The position numbers and the translations under genes were made by a program. A stretch of DNA of 64,000 bases from Rodentibacter mrazii (GTDB lineage: Bacteria > Pseudomonadota > Gammaproteobacteria > Enterobacterales > Pasteurellaceae): positions 1-64,000 of the forward strand of contig NZ_MLHG01000013.1 in the NCBI RefSeq assembly GCF_001998825.1, in the 5' to 3' direction. This document shows, in pieces, positions 19,669 to 27,613 of the stretch; the first letter of the stretch is position 1, and each line of letters starts with the position of its first letter. The notes below the pieces were generated by a model, which searched no databases, had not been told where the DNA came from, and saw only the letters and a program-made list of their open reading frames with translations.

Positions 19669-20875
19669 CTAATAGCACCCAGCCATCGTCCAGCCAGTTA
19701 CAAACTGAATCTAACAATAATTCCATCGCGGTTGCCGGCTCTTCCGTTTCGTTCGTTAAATCCGTTAAAAATTCCCAATCTAAGGATTCACCGTCTGCTA
19801 AGCGTTTCAACACTTCCGTTTCAATCAAATTTAATTCATCCAACCATTCACCGTTAGCATAAATGCGAAGGGGATTTTCCGTATAAAGCAACTTGCAATT
19901 ATTATCCTGACAAAGTAATGCTCCGTCTTCCAGATCAGCACGCACATCTTCAGGATCAGTCATTTCTTCAGACACCAAGAGTTCATAACGGCGTGAACTC
20001 ACCGCTGTTGCCACCGCTTGTTTGAATAATTGATCAAAGGCTTCAGAATGGGAAAGTTTATCCAACAGTTGTTGTTTCATCATCTGAATGTTTTCATCGG
20101 CAAGTTTTCCGCTACGCTGCGCTGATTGCGTTAAGCGAAGCGGCAAATCAAATTCGCTTAAATTCAAATCTGGATCTTGATGACAAAAACCTTTACTGAT
20201 GCCATCAATGAGATGAGTCAAATTCGGATAACGCAAACCAAAGGAAAAAGTTAAGCAATCCTCCTCCGCCACACCATAATGCGCCATACGGGCAGGAATG
20301 TAGAGAATATCGCCCGGATTCATCACTTCATCAATCACTAAATCGCCCATATCATCAAAGATACGAATAGGCTGATTCGGTTTAAATTCCGTGCTGGAAT
20401 CACACCATTTTCCCAGCTGCCAACGGCGGCAACCATAGCCTTGCACTAAAAACACATCATATTCGTCATAATGTTTGCCCACCGAACCACCTTTGGGCGC
20501 ATAAGACACCATAATGTCATCCCGTTGCCATTGGGGAATAAAACCAAATTTGTTCCAAAGCTGTCCCAGTTCCGGTGACCATTGTTCCAGATTTTGTACA
20601 AGCACCGACCACTTCTGCGGTAAATGTTTAAAATCCTGTTCTGTTAGAGGACTGAAAAATACTTTCCAATCATCATCGGCAAAGGTTTTCACCAAGCGTG
20701 CAGTGGCGTCTTCATTTTGCGCCAATTCAATAATATCTTGCGGTTCAAACTGCCCAATGATTTCAGGCAAGCCATTGCGAATAATGAGGGGCTTTTTCTG
20801 CCAATAATCCCGCAAGAAAATTTCAGGGGTAATATTCTCGGGTAAGCAAAAATCGGCTTGGGAAAGTGCGGTCAT
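19655..20875 (-). CDS. roxA: ribosomal protein uL16 3-hydroxylase RoxA (YcfD-like)
   Basis: A 406-residue JmjC-type Fe(II)/2-oxoglutarate oxygenase, homologous to E. coli YcfD/RoxA, which hydroxylates an arginine of ribosomal protein L16. The iron triad is visible: HYDEYD at about residues 134-136 and the distal His in PARMAHYG near 199. The double-stranded beta-helix is followed by a C-terminal dimerisation and winged-helix-like region, acidic at its end. It starts with ATG overlapping the rnfH stop as ATGA. A USS covers the first codons and encodes Thr-Ala-Leu. Confidence 0.9.
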   Translation of the reverse strand: MTALSQADFCLPENITPEIFLRDYWQKKPLIIRNGLPEIIGQFEPQDIIELAQNEDATARLVKTFADDDWKVFFSPLTEQDFKHLPQKWSVLVQNLEQWSPELGQLWNKFGFIPQWQRDDIMVSYAPKGGSVGKHYDEYDVFLVQGYGCRRWQLGKWCDSSTEFKPNQPIRIFDDMGDLVIDEVMNPGDILYIPARMAHYGVAEEDCLTFSFGLRYPNLTHLIDGISKGFCHQDPDLNLSEFDLPLRLTQSAQRSGKLADENIQMMKQQLLDKLSHSEAFDQLFKQAVATAVSSRRYELLVSEEMTDPEDVRADLEDGALLCQDNNCKLLYTENPLRIYANGEWLDELNLIETEVLKRLADGESLDWEFLTDLTNETEEPATAMELLLDSVCNWLDDGWVLLDEYV

Positions 20876-21201
20876 TTTTGGACTCCTTTTTCTTTATTGG
20901 CTTGAGCGGCTTGTTCTACGGCACGTTTACGACGGATTTCTTTCGGATCGGCTAATAACGGACGATAAATTTCAATGCGATCGCCTTCTTTCAATATATC
21001 GGTTAATTTTGCCGGACGACTAAAAATCCCGACTTTATTTTCACGCAAGTCAATGTCGGTAAATTGTTGCAAAATACCGGATTGCAAAATGGCGCTTTGC
21101 ACCATCGTGCCTTCTTCTACCTGAAAATCTTTTAAATAATAGCGCTCCGGCAAGGCATAGGCGATTTCAATATTAATCTGGCTCATCATAGGTTTCTTCA
21201 T
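20872..21201 (-). CDS. rnfH: RnfH family ubiquitin-like-fold protein
   Basis: A 109-residue RnfH family protein with the conserved core IEIAYALPERYYLKDFQVEEG, TDIDLRENKVGIFSRPAKL and GDRIEIYRPLLADPKEIRRKR. The function is not established; in enterics it sits with smpB-ratA, whereas here it heads an overlapping rnfH-roxA-xseA unit. The start is uncertain: E. coli RnfH alignment favours ATG 21189 or 21186, while ATG 21201 adds four or five codons. No strong ribosome site decides it. Confidence 0.88.
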   Translation of the reverse strand: MKKPMMSQINIEIAYALPERYYLKDFQVEEGTMVQSAILQSGILQQFTDIDLRENKVGIFSRPAKLTDILKEGDRIEIYRPLLADPKEIRRKRAVEQAAQANKEKGVQK

Positions 21202-21217
21202 CTTAAAATTTTGGGCT

Positions 21218-21223
21218 ATTATA
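21218..21223 (-). promoter_or_regulatory. -10 box of the rnfH-roxA-xseA promoter
   Basis: Perfect TATAAT, minus strand, with only a weak T-rich -35 (TTTTTG) 17 bases upstream. The predicted transcript starts about 10-20 bases before the rnfH start. Confidence 0.5.
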
Positions 21224-21347
21224 GCGGAAAAGATCGGTCACAAAAAACAACGTTTTTTGAGCGTTGTCTTTGTCAATGATCCCAATAGAGACTAACAAAC
21301 AAGTAATCGAGTTTGTGAATAATTTTAACGATAAATAAGGAAACAAA

Positions 21348-21764
21348 ATGAACTGGGTAGTTTTTGCCGTTGGCTCGGCATTTTTTGCAGGGCTCACGGC
21401 GATTTTAGGCAAACTGGGCGTGGAAGGCATAAACAGCAATCTTGCCACGTTTATACGCACCATTGTAGTATTGCTCGTCACCGCCGGTATTATTTCCGCC
21501 CGTAATGAATGGCAATTACCACAACAAATCGCTACAAAACCCTTCACATTCTTAATATTATCCGGTATTGCAACAGGATTATCTTGGTTATGCTATTACC
21601 GAGCCTTGCAACTCGCCCCCGCCTCTTGGGTCGCACCTATCGATAAACTGAGTGTCGTCATCGCCATTATTTTGGGCGTTGTCATTTTAGGTGAACCCCT
21701 AAGTTTGAAACTCATCATAGGAGGACTCTTGATTTTAGCGGGAGTGCTTGTTCTTGCGTTATAG
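21348..21764 (+). CDS. half-size EamA/DMT-family membrane transporter
   Basis: 138 residues with five hydrophobic segments: one EamA domain instead of the usual two. Conserved family features are the N-terminal AVGSAFFAGLTAILGKLG helix, the YYRALQLAPASWVAPIDKLS segment and the final LGEPLSLKLIIGGLLILAGVLVL helix. Such short DMT proteins must assemble as dimers. The substrate is unknown. It has its own AAGGA ribosome site, and a 146-base gap separates it from divergent rnfH. Confidence 0.85.
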   Translation: MNWVVFAVGSAFFAGLTAILGKLGVEGINSNLATFIRTIVVLLVTAGIISARNEWQLPQQIATKPFTFLILSGIATGLSWLCYYRALQLAPASWVAPIDKLSVVIAIILGVVILGEPLSLKLIIGGLLILAGVLVLAL

Positions 21765-21823
21765 ATTGAGAATTTACCTGCATTTAGCTACAATACGCCA
21801 CTATTTTTTAATCATTACGCAAT

Positions 21824-22408
21824 ATGTCTGAAATTAAACTCATCGTCGGACTTGGCAATCCCGGGGATAAATATGCCGAAACACGCCATAATGCCGGTGA
21901 ATGGTTGGTAGAACGTTTAGCCCATCGTTTCAATACCACGCTTAATCCTGAAAACAAATTCTTCGGTAAAACCGCCCGCACTTTGGTGAACGGAAAAGAA
22001 GTCCGTTTGCTTGTGCCAACCACCTTTATGAATTTAAGCGGTAAAGCGGTGGCTGCCTTGAGCGGATTTTATCGTATTCAACCGGAAGAAATCCTGGTGA
22101 TTCACGATGAACTGGATTTACCGCCGGGTAGCGCAAAACTCAAACTGGGTGGCGGACACGGTGGACATAACGGCTTGAAAGACATTGTGGCGAAATTGGG
22201 AAATAACAACAATTTTCATCGTTTACGTTTAGGCATCGGGCACCCGGGACATCGTGATTTGGTTGCCAGTTATGTGCTTAACAAGCACTCTCCGACCGAT
22301 CGTCAAGCCCTTGAAAAAGCCCTTGATGAAGCCACAGATTGCGTGGAAATGATTTTTAAAGACGGCATGGTGAAAGCCACCAACCGTTTAAATAGTTTTA
22401 AAATTTAA
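21824..22408 (+). CDS. pth: peptidyl-tRNA hydrolase Pth
   Basis: 194 residues; recycles tRNA from prematurely released peptidyl-tRNAs. The family signature [21 protein letters not shown] includes the catalytic His at about residue 21. [29 protein letters not shown] and GHNGLKD are all present. It lies immediately upstream of ychF, the usual pth-ychF pairing. Confidence 0.97.
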   Translation: MSEIKLIVGLGNPGDKYAETRHNAGEWLVERLAHRFNTTLNPENKFFGKTARTLVNGKEVRLLVPTTFMNLSGKAVAALSGFYRIQPEEILVIHDELDLPPGSAKLKLGGGHGGHNGLKDIVAKLGNNNNFHRLRLGIGHPGHRDLVASYVLNKHSPTDRQALEKALDEATDCVEMIFKDGMVKATNRLNSFKI

Positions 22409-22456
22409 AAGTACGGTCATTTTCGCAACTTTTTTGATTCAATATAAGGAAAAAAT

Positions 22457-23548
22457 ATGGGATTTAAATGTGGTATCGTGGGCTTACCAAACGTAGGGAA
22501 ATCCACCCTTTTTAATGCGCTCACTAAAGCAGGTATTGAAGCGGCAAATTATCCGTTCTGTACGATTGAACCAAACACAGGCGTTGTCCCAATGCCGGAT
22601 CCCCGCCTTGATGCCCTTGCGGAAATCGTTAAACCGGAGCGTGTACTTCCAACCACGATGGAGTTTGTAGATATTGCAGGATTAGTGGCGGGTGCAAGTA
22701 AAGGCGAAGGCTTGGGTAATAAATTCTTAGCAAACATTCGTGAAACCGATGCGATTGGGCATGTTGTTCGCTGTTTTGAAAATGACGATATTGTACACGT
22801 TGCCGGAAAAATTGATCCGCTAAACGATATTGAAACCATCAATACCGAACTTGCGCTTGCCGATTTAGATAGTTGCGAACGCGCTATTCAGCGTTTACAA
22901 AAATGTGCGAAAGGCGGCGACAAAGAAGCGAAATTTGAACTTTCAGTGATGGAAAAAATTCTCCCGGTGCTTTCCGAGGCTGGAATGATTCGCTCTGTTC
23001 CCCTTGATAAAGAAGAACTTCATGCGATTAAAAGCTATAACTTCCTAACCCTAAAACCGACCATGTATATCGCCAATGTTAATGAAGACGGTTTTGAAAA
23101 CAACCCGTATCTTGACAAAGTTCGTGAGTTTGCTGAAAAAGAAGGCTCGGTGGTTGTGCCGGTTTGTGCCGCCATTGAAGCGGAAATTGCGGAATTGGAA
23201 GATGAAGAAAAAACAGAATTTTTACAAGATTTAGGCATTGAAGAACCTGGCTTGAACCGTGTGATTCGTGCCGGATACGCCTTATTAAATCTTCAAACCT
23301 ATTTCACCGCCGGTGTAAAAGAAGTGCGAGCTTGGACCGTTTCCGTAGGCGCGACCGCACCAAAAGCCGCTGCCGTTATTCACACGGATTTCGAGAAAGG
23401 CTTTATTCGTGCCGAAGTTATCGCCTATGAAGATTTTATCCAATTCAAAGGTGAAAATGGTGCAAAAGAAGCAGGCAAATGGCGTTTAGAAGGGAAAGAT
23501 TACATTGTGCAAGACGGCGATGTGATGCATTTCCGTTTCAATGTATAA
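22457..23548 (+). CDS. ychF: redox-regulated ATPase YchF (Obg family)
   Basis: 363 residues, the standard length. P-loop GLPNVGKST at the N-terminus, FVDIAGLV in the switch region, and the NVNED segment instead of the GTPase NKxD, explaining the ATP preference of YchF. The TGS-like C-terminal domain ends in [10 protein letters not shown]. It binds ribosomes and modulates translation of leadered mRNAs and stress responses in E. coli. It is preceded by a degenerate USS (AAGTACGGT). Confidence 0.97.
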   Translation: MGFKCGIVGLPNVGKSTLFNALTKAGIEAANYPFCTIEPNTGVVPMPDPRLDALAEIVKPERVLPTTMEFVDIAGLVAGASKGEGLGNKFLANIRETDAIGHVVRCFENDDIVHVAGKIDPLNDIETINTELALADLDSCERAIQRLQKCAKGGDKEAKFELSVMEKILPVLSEAGMIRSVPLDKEELHAIKSYNFLTLKPTMYIANVNEDGFENNPYLDKVREFAEKEGSVVVPVCAAIEAEIAELEDEEKTEFLQDLGIEEPGLNRVIRAGYALLNLQTYFTAGVKEVRAWTVSVGATAPKAAAVIHTDFEKGFIRAEVIAYEDFIQFKGENGAKEAGKWRLEGKDYIVQDGDVMHFRFNV

Positions 23549-23562
23549 ACTTCATCAAATAC

Positions 23563-23591
23563 GACCGCACCTTAAAGTGCGGTCTTTTTTT
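23563..23591 (+). terminator. ychF terminator
   Basis: An 8-bp stem GACCGCAC/GTGCGGTC, loop CTTAAA, then seven Ts. The right arm is part of a USS. Confidence 0.85.
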
Positions 23592-23612
23592 AGCAAATTT
23601 AAGGAAAGCAAA

Positions 23613-23751
23613 ATGTCAGCCATCATCATTTTATGACGGCAGTATGGGGCATAAGTTGGGGCGACCATTATTGGCGATTGTTGCAGGATCGGCACAGGGC
23701 ATATTAAGGCGTCAGTGGAAAAATCGGGTTAAGCTCCCTATCTATCAATGA
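23613..23751 (+). pseudogene. short gene remnant
   Basis: A good ribosome site (AAGGA) precedes ATG 23613, but the frame stops after MSAIIIL. The next frame then reads YDGSMGHKLGRPLLAIVAG and ends at 23751 with KLPIYQ. This looks like the start and an internal piece of a protein joined by deletion. The GHKLG-PLLAIVAG stretch faintly recalls flavodoxin-fold quinone reductases; I do not recognise it firmly. Confidence 0.3.
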
Positions 23752-23786
23752 ACAAAAATCATAAAACAAGATAAACCGGATAAATT

Positions 23787-24368
23787 ATGCAAACAATCAA
23801 TCAAATTAAAGCGGCAATTATTGCCGATCCTCAAAATCAATCTTTCACCGAACGTCATATCGAACCGCTTTTTGCCGCCCCCACTACTGCCCGAATTAAT
23901 ATTGTCGGTCAAGCACCCGGTATAAAAGCGGAGCAAACACGCCTTTATTGGAACGATAAAAGTGGTGATCGCTTGCGTGAATGGCTGGGCGTTGATCGTG
24001 ATACGTTCTATAATTCGGGACTGTTTGCCGTTATTCCGATGGATTTTTATTATCCGGGTAAAGGCAAATCCGGCGATTTGCCGCCACGCAAAGGCTTTGC
24101 GGAAAAATGGCATCCTCAAATTTTAGCCACCTTGCCAAATATCAAACTGACGATGTTGATCGGGCAATATGCACAAAAATATTATTTACCGCAAAATATG
24201 TTAAATGTGACGGAAACAGTGAAAAACTACCGTGAATTTCTACCGCACTTTTTTCCGTTAGTTCACCCTTCACCACGCAATCAACTTTGGCTACAAAAAA
24301 ATCCATGGTTTGAACAAGAAGTTATCCCCACTTTGCAACAATATGTGAAAACGATTCTATCTATTTAA
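23787..24368 (+). CDS. uracil-DNA-glycosylase-like family protein
   Basis: A 193-residue soluble protein of the UDG superfamily. Motif 1 corresponds to IVGQAPGIKAEQTRLYWND and the C-terminal motif to LVHPSPRNQLW; the intermediate AVIPMDFYYPGKGKSGDLPP and LIGQYAQKYYL segments fit this single-domain group. The family is distinct from classical Ung. Glycosylase activity has not been shown for most members, so repair of deaminated or damaged bases is inferred. Confidence 0.8.
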   Translation: MQTINQIKAAIIADPQNQSFTERHIEPLFAAPTTARINIVGQAPGIKAEQTRLYWNDKSGDRLREWLGVDRDTFYNSGLFAVIPMDFYYPGKGKSGDLPPRKGFAEKWHPQILATLPNIKLTMLIGQYAQKYYLPQNMLNVTETVKNYREFLPHFFPLVHPSPRNQLWLQKNPWFEQEVIPTLQQYVKTILSI

Positions 24369-24394
24369 TTTTTATCATTTTTTAGGAAAGCATT

Positions 24395-24586
24395 ATGTCA
24401 AACAAAAATTGGCTTACTGTCTATGACGGCATTAGTATTAATCTCAATGATTGGCTCAGGTATTTTCAGCCTGCCACAAAATATGGCAGAAGTAGTGGGG
24501 CGGAAGCACTCATTATTGGCTGGACGATTACCGGTATCGGGATTATAGTTCACAGTGCAGCCTCCCCCTTTCTCGCTCTTGATTAG
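24395..24586 (+). pseudogene. decayed N-terminus of an amino acid permease (APC family, ArcD-like)
   Basis: ATG 24395 behind AGGAAAG opens MSNKNWLT. A +1 frame from 24423 then reads MTALVLISMIGSGIFSLPQN and AEVVG, the signature first helix of APC-family amino acid antiporters. A third frame resumes ALIIGWTITGIGI before ending at 24586. Two frameshifts and loss of everything after about 60 residues make it a clear pseudogene. Confidence 0.8.
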
Positions 24587-24632
24587 GATTAGGTAATTCA
24601 TCAAGTGCGGTTAAAAATCAGCATAATTTTCA

Positions 24633-24791
24633 GTATTATGTAGCAAATGCACAAAAGTAGAAATTTAAACGACATGTAGGGACACACTGCGTGTATCCGT
24701 TATAAAGCCCAATCATTTCAATAGGTTAAAATTCGGACACACGCAGTGTGTCCCTCCCCCAAAACAGATTTGTGCAACTGCTACATAATAC
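24633..24791. mobile_element. MITE-like palindromic element, copy 1
   Basis: 159 bp with 13-bp perfect terminal inverted repeats (GTATTATGTAGCA at 24633-24645, complement at 24779-24791). Inside are two facing copies of a GGGACACAC...GCGTGT core, so the element is largely palindromic. No coding capacity. A second copy lies at 31389-31554 with the same order of segments. It sits between the permease pseudogene and the purine permease promoter. Confidence 0.75.
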
Positions 24792-24822
24792 CGATAATCT
24801 CAACCTCACTTTTACTCTACAA

Positions 24823-24838
24823 AAGCAAACGTTTTCCT
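24823..24838. promoter_or_regulatory. PurR-type operator of the purine permease gene
   Basis: AAGCAAACGTTTTCCT agrees with the PurR consensus ACGCAAACGTTTTCNT at most positions and overlaps the -35 region of the promoter (TTTTCC 24832-24837, TATAAT 24856-24861, 18-bp spacer). The position suits repression by PurR with purine bases. Confidence 0.65.
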
Positions 24839-24861
24839 TATATAGCACTTTAACGTATAAT
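24832..24861 (+). promoter_or_regulatory. purine permease promoter
   Basis: Perfect TATAAT at 24856-24861 and a weak -35 TTTTCC 18 bases upstream, followed 31 bases later by the ATG with AAGGA ribosome site. Confidence 0.6.
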
Positions 24862-24892
24862 TCGCGCTTTCTTTTACATAAGGACCCAAAAT

Positions 24893-26200
24893 ATGAACAA
24901 CCAACTCCTCTACTCCGTTGAAGATAAACCGCCTTTTGGATTGAGTTTATTGCTTGCCGTACAACATTTATTAGCCGCACTGGGGGGAATTATCGCCGTG
25001 CCATTGGTGATCGGGAATGTTTTAAAACTCCCCACAGAAGATACGATCACATTAGTGAACGCTGCATTATTAATTTCCGGCGTGGTCACAGTGATTCAAT
25101 GTCGTGGTCTAGGTCCAATTGGTATTCGCTTACCCAGTGTGATGGGAACCAGTTTTACCTTTGTCGCCGCCGCCCTCGCTATTGGTTTCAGCGATTATGG
25201 TGTCGCAGGGATTTTAGGGGCTTCCTTGGTCGGCTCTTTAGTGATGATTATCGGTAGCTTTTTTATGCCTTATATTCGTAAACTTTTCCCACCGGTTGTC
25301 ACCGGCACAGTGGTGATGATGATTGGCTTGAGCTTAATTCCTGTTGCGGTGGATTGGTTTGCCGGCGGTCAGCGTGGTGATGCCAATTATGCCACGCCGG
25401 AAAATTTGATGATGGCAAGTTTTGTCTTGGTTATCGTTGTTGCGTTGGTTCAATGGGGGAAAGGTATTTTCTCCGCTGCCGCTATTGTAATTGGAATGAT
25501 GACAGGCTATGTTCTCTGCCTTATTTTAGGTTGGGTGAATTTTGACGGTGTGGAAAACGCCCAAACCTTTGCTGTCCCCCAACCGCTTCACTTTGGGCTT
25601 GCCTTCCCTATTTCAGGTATTATCGGAATGTCCATTGCTTATTTGGTCACAATCGTTGAATCTAGCGGCAATTTCCTTGCATTGGGAAATGCCACTAATA
25701 CTGAAATTACCGGTAAACATTTACGTGGCGGTGTATTGGCAGATGGTTTAGGCTCGGCTTTAGCGGCGATTATGTCCACCACACCGTTTTCTTCATTCTC
25801 TCAAAATATCGGGGTTATTTCTCTAACCGGCGTGGCAAGTCGCCATGTGGTCGCATTAACCGGTGTGTTATTGGCATTAGCAGGATTATTCCCCGTATTT
25901 GGTGCATTAATCGTCTCTATCCCTCTACCGGTACTCGGCGGTGCAGGCTTAATGATGTTCGCCATGATTATTGCCGCGGGAATTCAAATGTTGGATAAAG
26001 TGGAACGTAGCAAACGCAATGGCTTAATTATTGCTATTTCAATCGGTTGCGGTTTAGCGGTCACCACCCGTCCGGAACTGCTTGATAAATTACCGCACTT
26101 TTTCAAAGAGGTATTGGGATCAGGCATTACGGTTGGCTCACTATTGGCATTGATATTGAATTTAATTTTGCCGGAAGATAAACAAATCACAAAAGAATAA
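24893..26200 (+). CDS. NCS2-family nucleobase permease, xanthine/urate type
   Basis: A 435-residue membrane protein with 12-14 hydrophobic helices. The N-terminal QHLLAALGGIIAVPLVIG and RGLGPIGIRLPSVMGTSF segments and the signature FSQNIGVISLTGVASRHV match the xanthine/urate branch of NCS2 (XanQ, UapA) better than UraA. It probably imports a purine base with protons. The PurR-type box in its promoter supports a purine substrate. Uracil cannot be excluded. It stands alone, closed by a strong terminator. Confidence 0.85.
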   Translation: MNNQLLYSVEDKPPFGLSLLLAVQHLLAALGGIIAVPLVIGNVLKLPTEDTITLVNAALLISGVVTVIQCRGLGPIGIRLPSVMGTSFTFVAAALAIGFSDYGVAGILGASLVGSLVMIIGSFFMPYIRKLFPPVVTGTVVMMIGLSLIPVAVDWFAGGQRGDANYATPENLMMASFVLVIVVALVQWGKGIFSAAAIVIGMMTGYVLCLILGWVNFDGVENAQTFAVPQPLHFGLAFPISGIIGMSIAYLVTIVESSGNFLALGNATNTEITGKHLRGGVLADGLGSALAAIMSTTPFSSFSQNIGVISLTGVASRHVVALTGVLLALAGLFPVFGALIVSIPLPVLGGAGLMMFAMIIAAGIQMLDKVERSKRNGLIIAISIGCGLAVTTRPELLDKLPHFFKEVLGSGITVGSLLALILNLILPEDKQITKE

Positions 26201-26205
26201 TGAGA

Positions 26206-26247
26206 AAAAACACGCAATGATGCTATGCAAAAATGCGTGTTTTTTTA
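26206..26247. terminator. bidirectional terminator
   Basis: An 11-bp stem AAAAACACGCA/TGCGTGTTTTT, with a T-run on either side, between the convergent permease and yjjB genes. Confidence 0.85.
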
Positions 26248-26259
26248 ATCTGTGAGGAT

Positions 26260-26727
26260 TTATACCACAGGTTTTTGGCGATAAAAAATCAATCCGGGCA
26301 ACGCAAGCCCAAAAACCAACGCCCCTAAAATAAAGGCGGTGTTAATAAATGAGCTGATCATTTGCTCCAAAAGTTCATGAGAATAACCATAGTGATGAAT
26401 TTGTACTATCGAAATCATCGCTTTATAAGCATGCACGCCCGGAATCATGGGAATGATCGCCGCCACCGTAAATGCCTTTGGATGTGCCAAATAACGGTGT
26501 GATAAATGCACGCCAATAAAGCCGATAACACAAGTGGCAAAAAAGGTTGCAAAAACAATAGGCACATTAATGTGTAAAAGTAATGTGCGTGTTACATGCC
26601 CTAATGCCCCTAAAGTCGCACAATATTTTAACGCCTTAAGCGGCACATTAAATGCTAAGGCAAACCCCACCGCCGGAATGGCGGCAAAAACCATATCATC
26701 AAACAAACTCAATAGAAACATCATCAT
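26260..26727 (-). CDS. yjjB: YjjB-like small subunit of a ThrE-type exporter
   Basis: 155 residues and four to five membrane helices; closely resembles E. coli YjjB (157 aa), including DMVFAAIPAVGFALAFNVP, RYLAHPKAFTVAAIIPMIPGVHAYKAM and the ending ALPGLIFYRQKP. YjjP and YjjB are the two halves of a ThrE-type transporter reported to export succinate in E. coli. The start ATG overlaps the yjjP stop as TAATG behind a GGGGG ribosome site. An upstream in-frame ATG (26739) lies inside yjjP and lacks one. Confidence 0.9.
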   Translation of the reverse strand: MMMFLLSLFDDMVFAAIPAVGFALAFNVPLKALKYCATLGALGHVTRTLLLHINVPIVFATFFATCVIGFIGVHLSHRYLAHPKAFTVAAIIPMIPGVHAYKAMISIVQIHHYGYSHELLEQMISSFINTAFILGALVFGLALPGLIFYRQKPVV

Positions 26728-27497
26728 TAATGCCCCCATGTCGTGATATGTAACACACTTAATGCCAACACAATACCAAGGCAAGCCCCAAAGGTCAGAA
26801 CGGTGGCAACTGTCCAACGCCCTAACCCCATATTGACATAGCCTTTTAAAATATCTGCCAACGAATTAATTAATGGGAATCCCGGTACAAGCAACAACAC
26901 GCTGGAAGCTAAAGCAATTTGCGGATCATTTCCCCATTGATATTTCAAACTAACACCGGAAATGAGGGAAGCCACAAACGCCGTAATCGCAAAAACAATA
27001 ATCGGATTATAATGATGTTTTGATAATTCTTGCCGGACAAACATCGCCACGAAGGAAGCAAAAAAAGTAATGAGGCAAATCAGCCAATCGCCTCCCGACA
27101 GATGTGCAAAAGAGGCGCAAGATAAACCAATCATCGGCACCACCAAAGCACGGTGATACTTCAAAGGATTTAAATTATCTAGTTTCTTCTGTGCCAGATC
27201 CAAATTGTATAATTTATGCTCTACCGCAATCACAATACGCTGTACTTCAGTCACCATTTGCATATTGATGCCTTTATCAGTATTTTTTCGTACTGTGGTA
27301 ATGCAATGGTGGTTTGAAAGGGTTGTAATCACCACCGCATTTGCCGTAAGGGCACATTCTACACTTTCCACCCCAAGAGCGATTCCTAAACGTTGTGCCA
27401 TTTGCACCACCACCGTGCTTTCCGCCCCATGTTGTAACAACAATAATGCTGTTTGTACACAAGCACGTGTCACGCCCCGTTGATACACTTGTTCCAT
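26727..27497 (-). CDS. yjjP: YjjP-like large subunit of a ThrE-type exporter
   Basis: 256 residues, the same length as E. coli YjjP. The N-terminal cytoplasmic domain (about residues 1-115, starting MEQVYQRGVTRACVQTALLL) is hydrolase-like, with GAESTVVVQMAQRLG. Five membrane helices follow, including the conserved LLLVPGFPLINSLADILKG. It pairs with YjjB to form one transporter for dicarboxylate or amino acid export. The start is the ATG at the family-consistent position; 25 further upstream in-frame codons are not family sequence. Confidence 0.9.
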   Translation of the reverse strand: MEQVYQRGVTRACVQTALLLLQHGAESTVVVQMAQRLGIALGVESVECALTANAVVITTLSNHHCITTVRKNTDKGINMQMVTEVQRIVIAVEHKLYNLDLAQKKLDNLNPLKYHRALVVPMIGLSCASFAHLSGGDWLICLITFFASFVAMFVRQELSKHHYNPIIVFAITAFVASLISGVSLKYQWGNDPQIALASSVLLLVPGFPLINSLADILKGYVNMGLGRWTVATVLTFGACLGIVLALSVLHITTWGH

Positions 27498-27565
27498 ATC
27501 ATCCTTATACCTAGAATTAATTAGATGAATTATAGACAGCTTGATAAAAAACGGTGTAAAAACAA

Positions 27566-27606
27566 ACCGCACTTATGATCCAAATCAAAAGTGCGGTCAG
27601 TTTTTT
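27566..27606. terminator. inverted USS pair terminator
   Basis: ACCGCACTT (27566-27574) and AAGTGCGGT (27589-27597) with T-rich flanks on both sides. It lies downstream of yfjD and upstream of yjjP, both on the minus strand, so it isolates the two units. Confidence 0.7.
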
Positions 27607-27613
27607 GTTAGTC

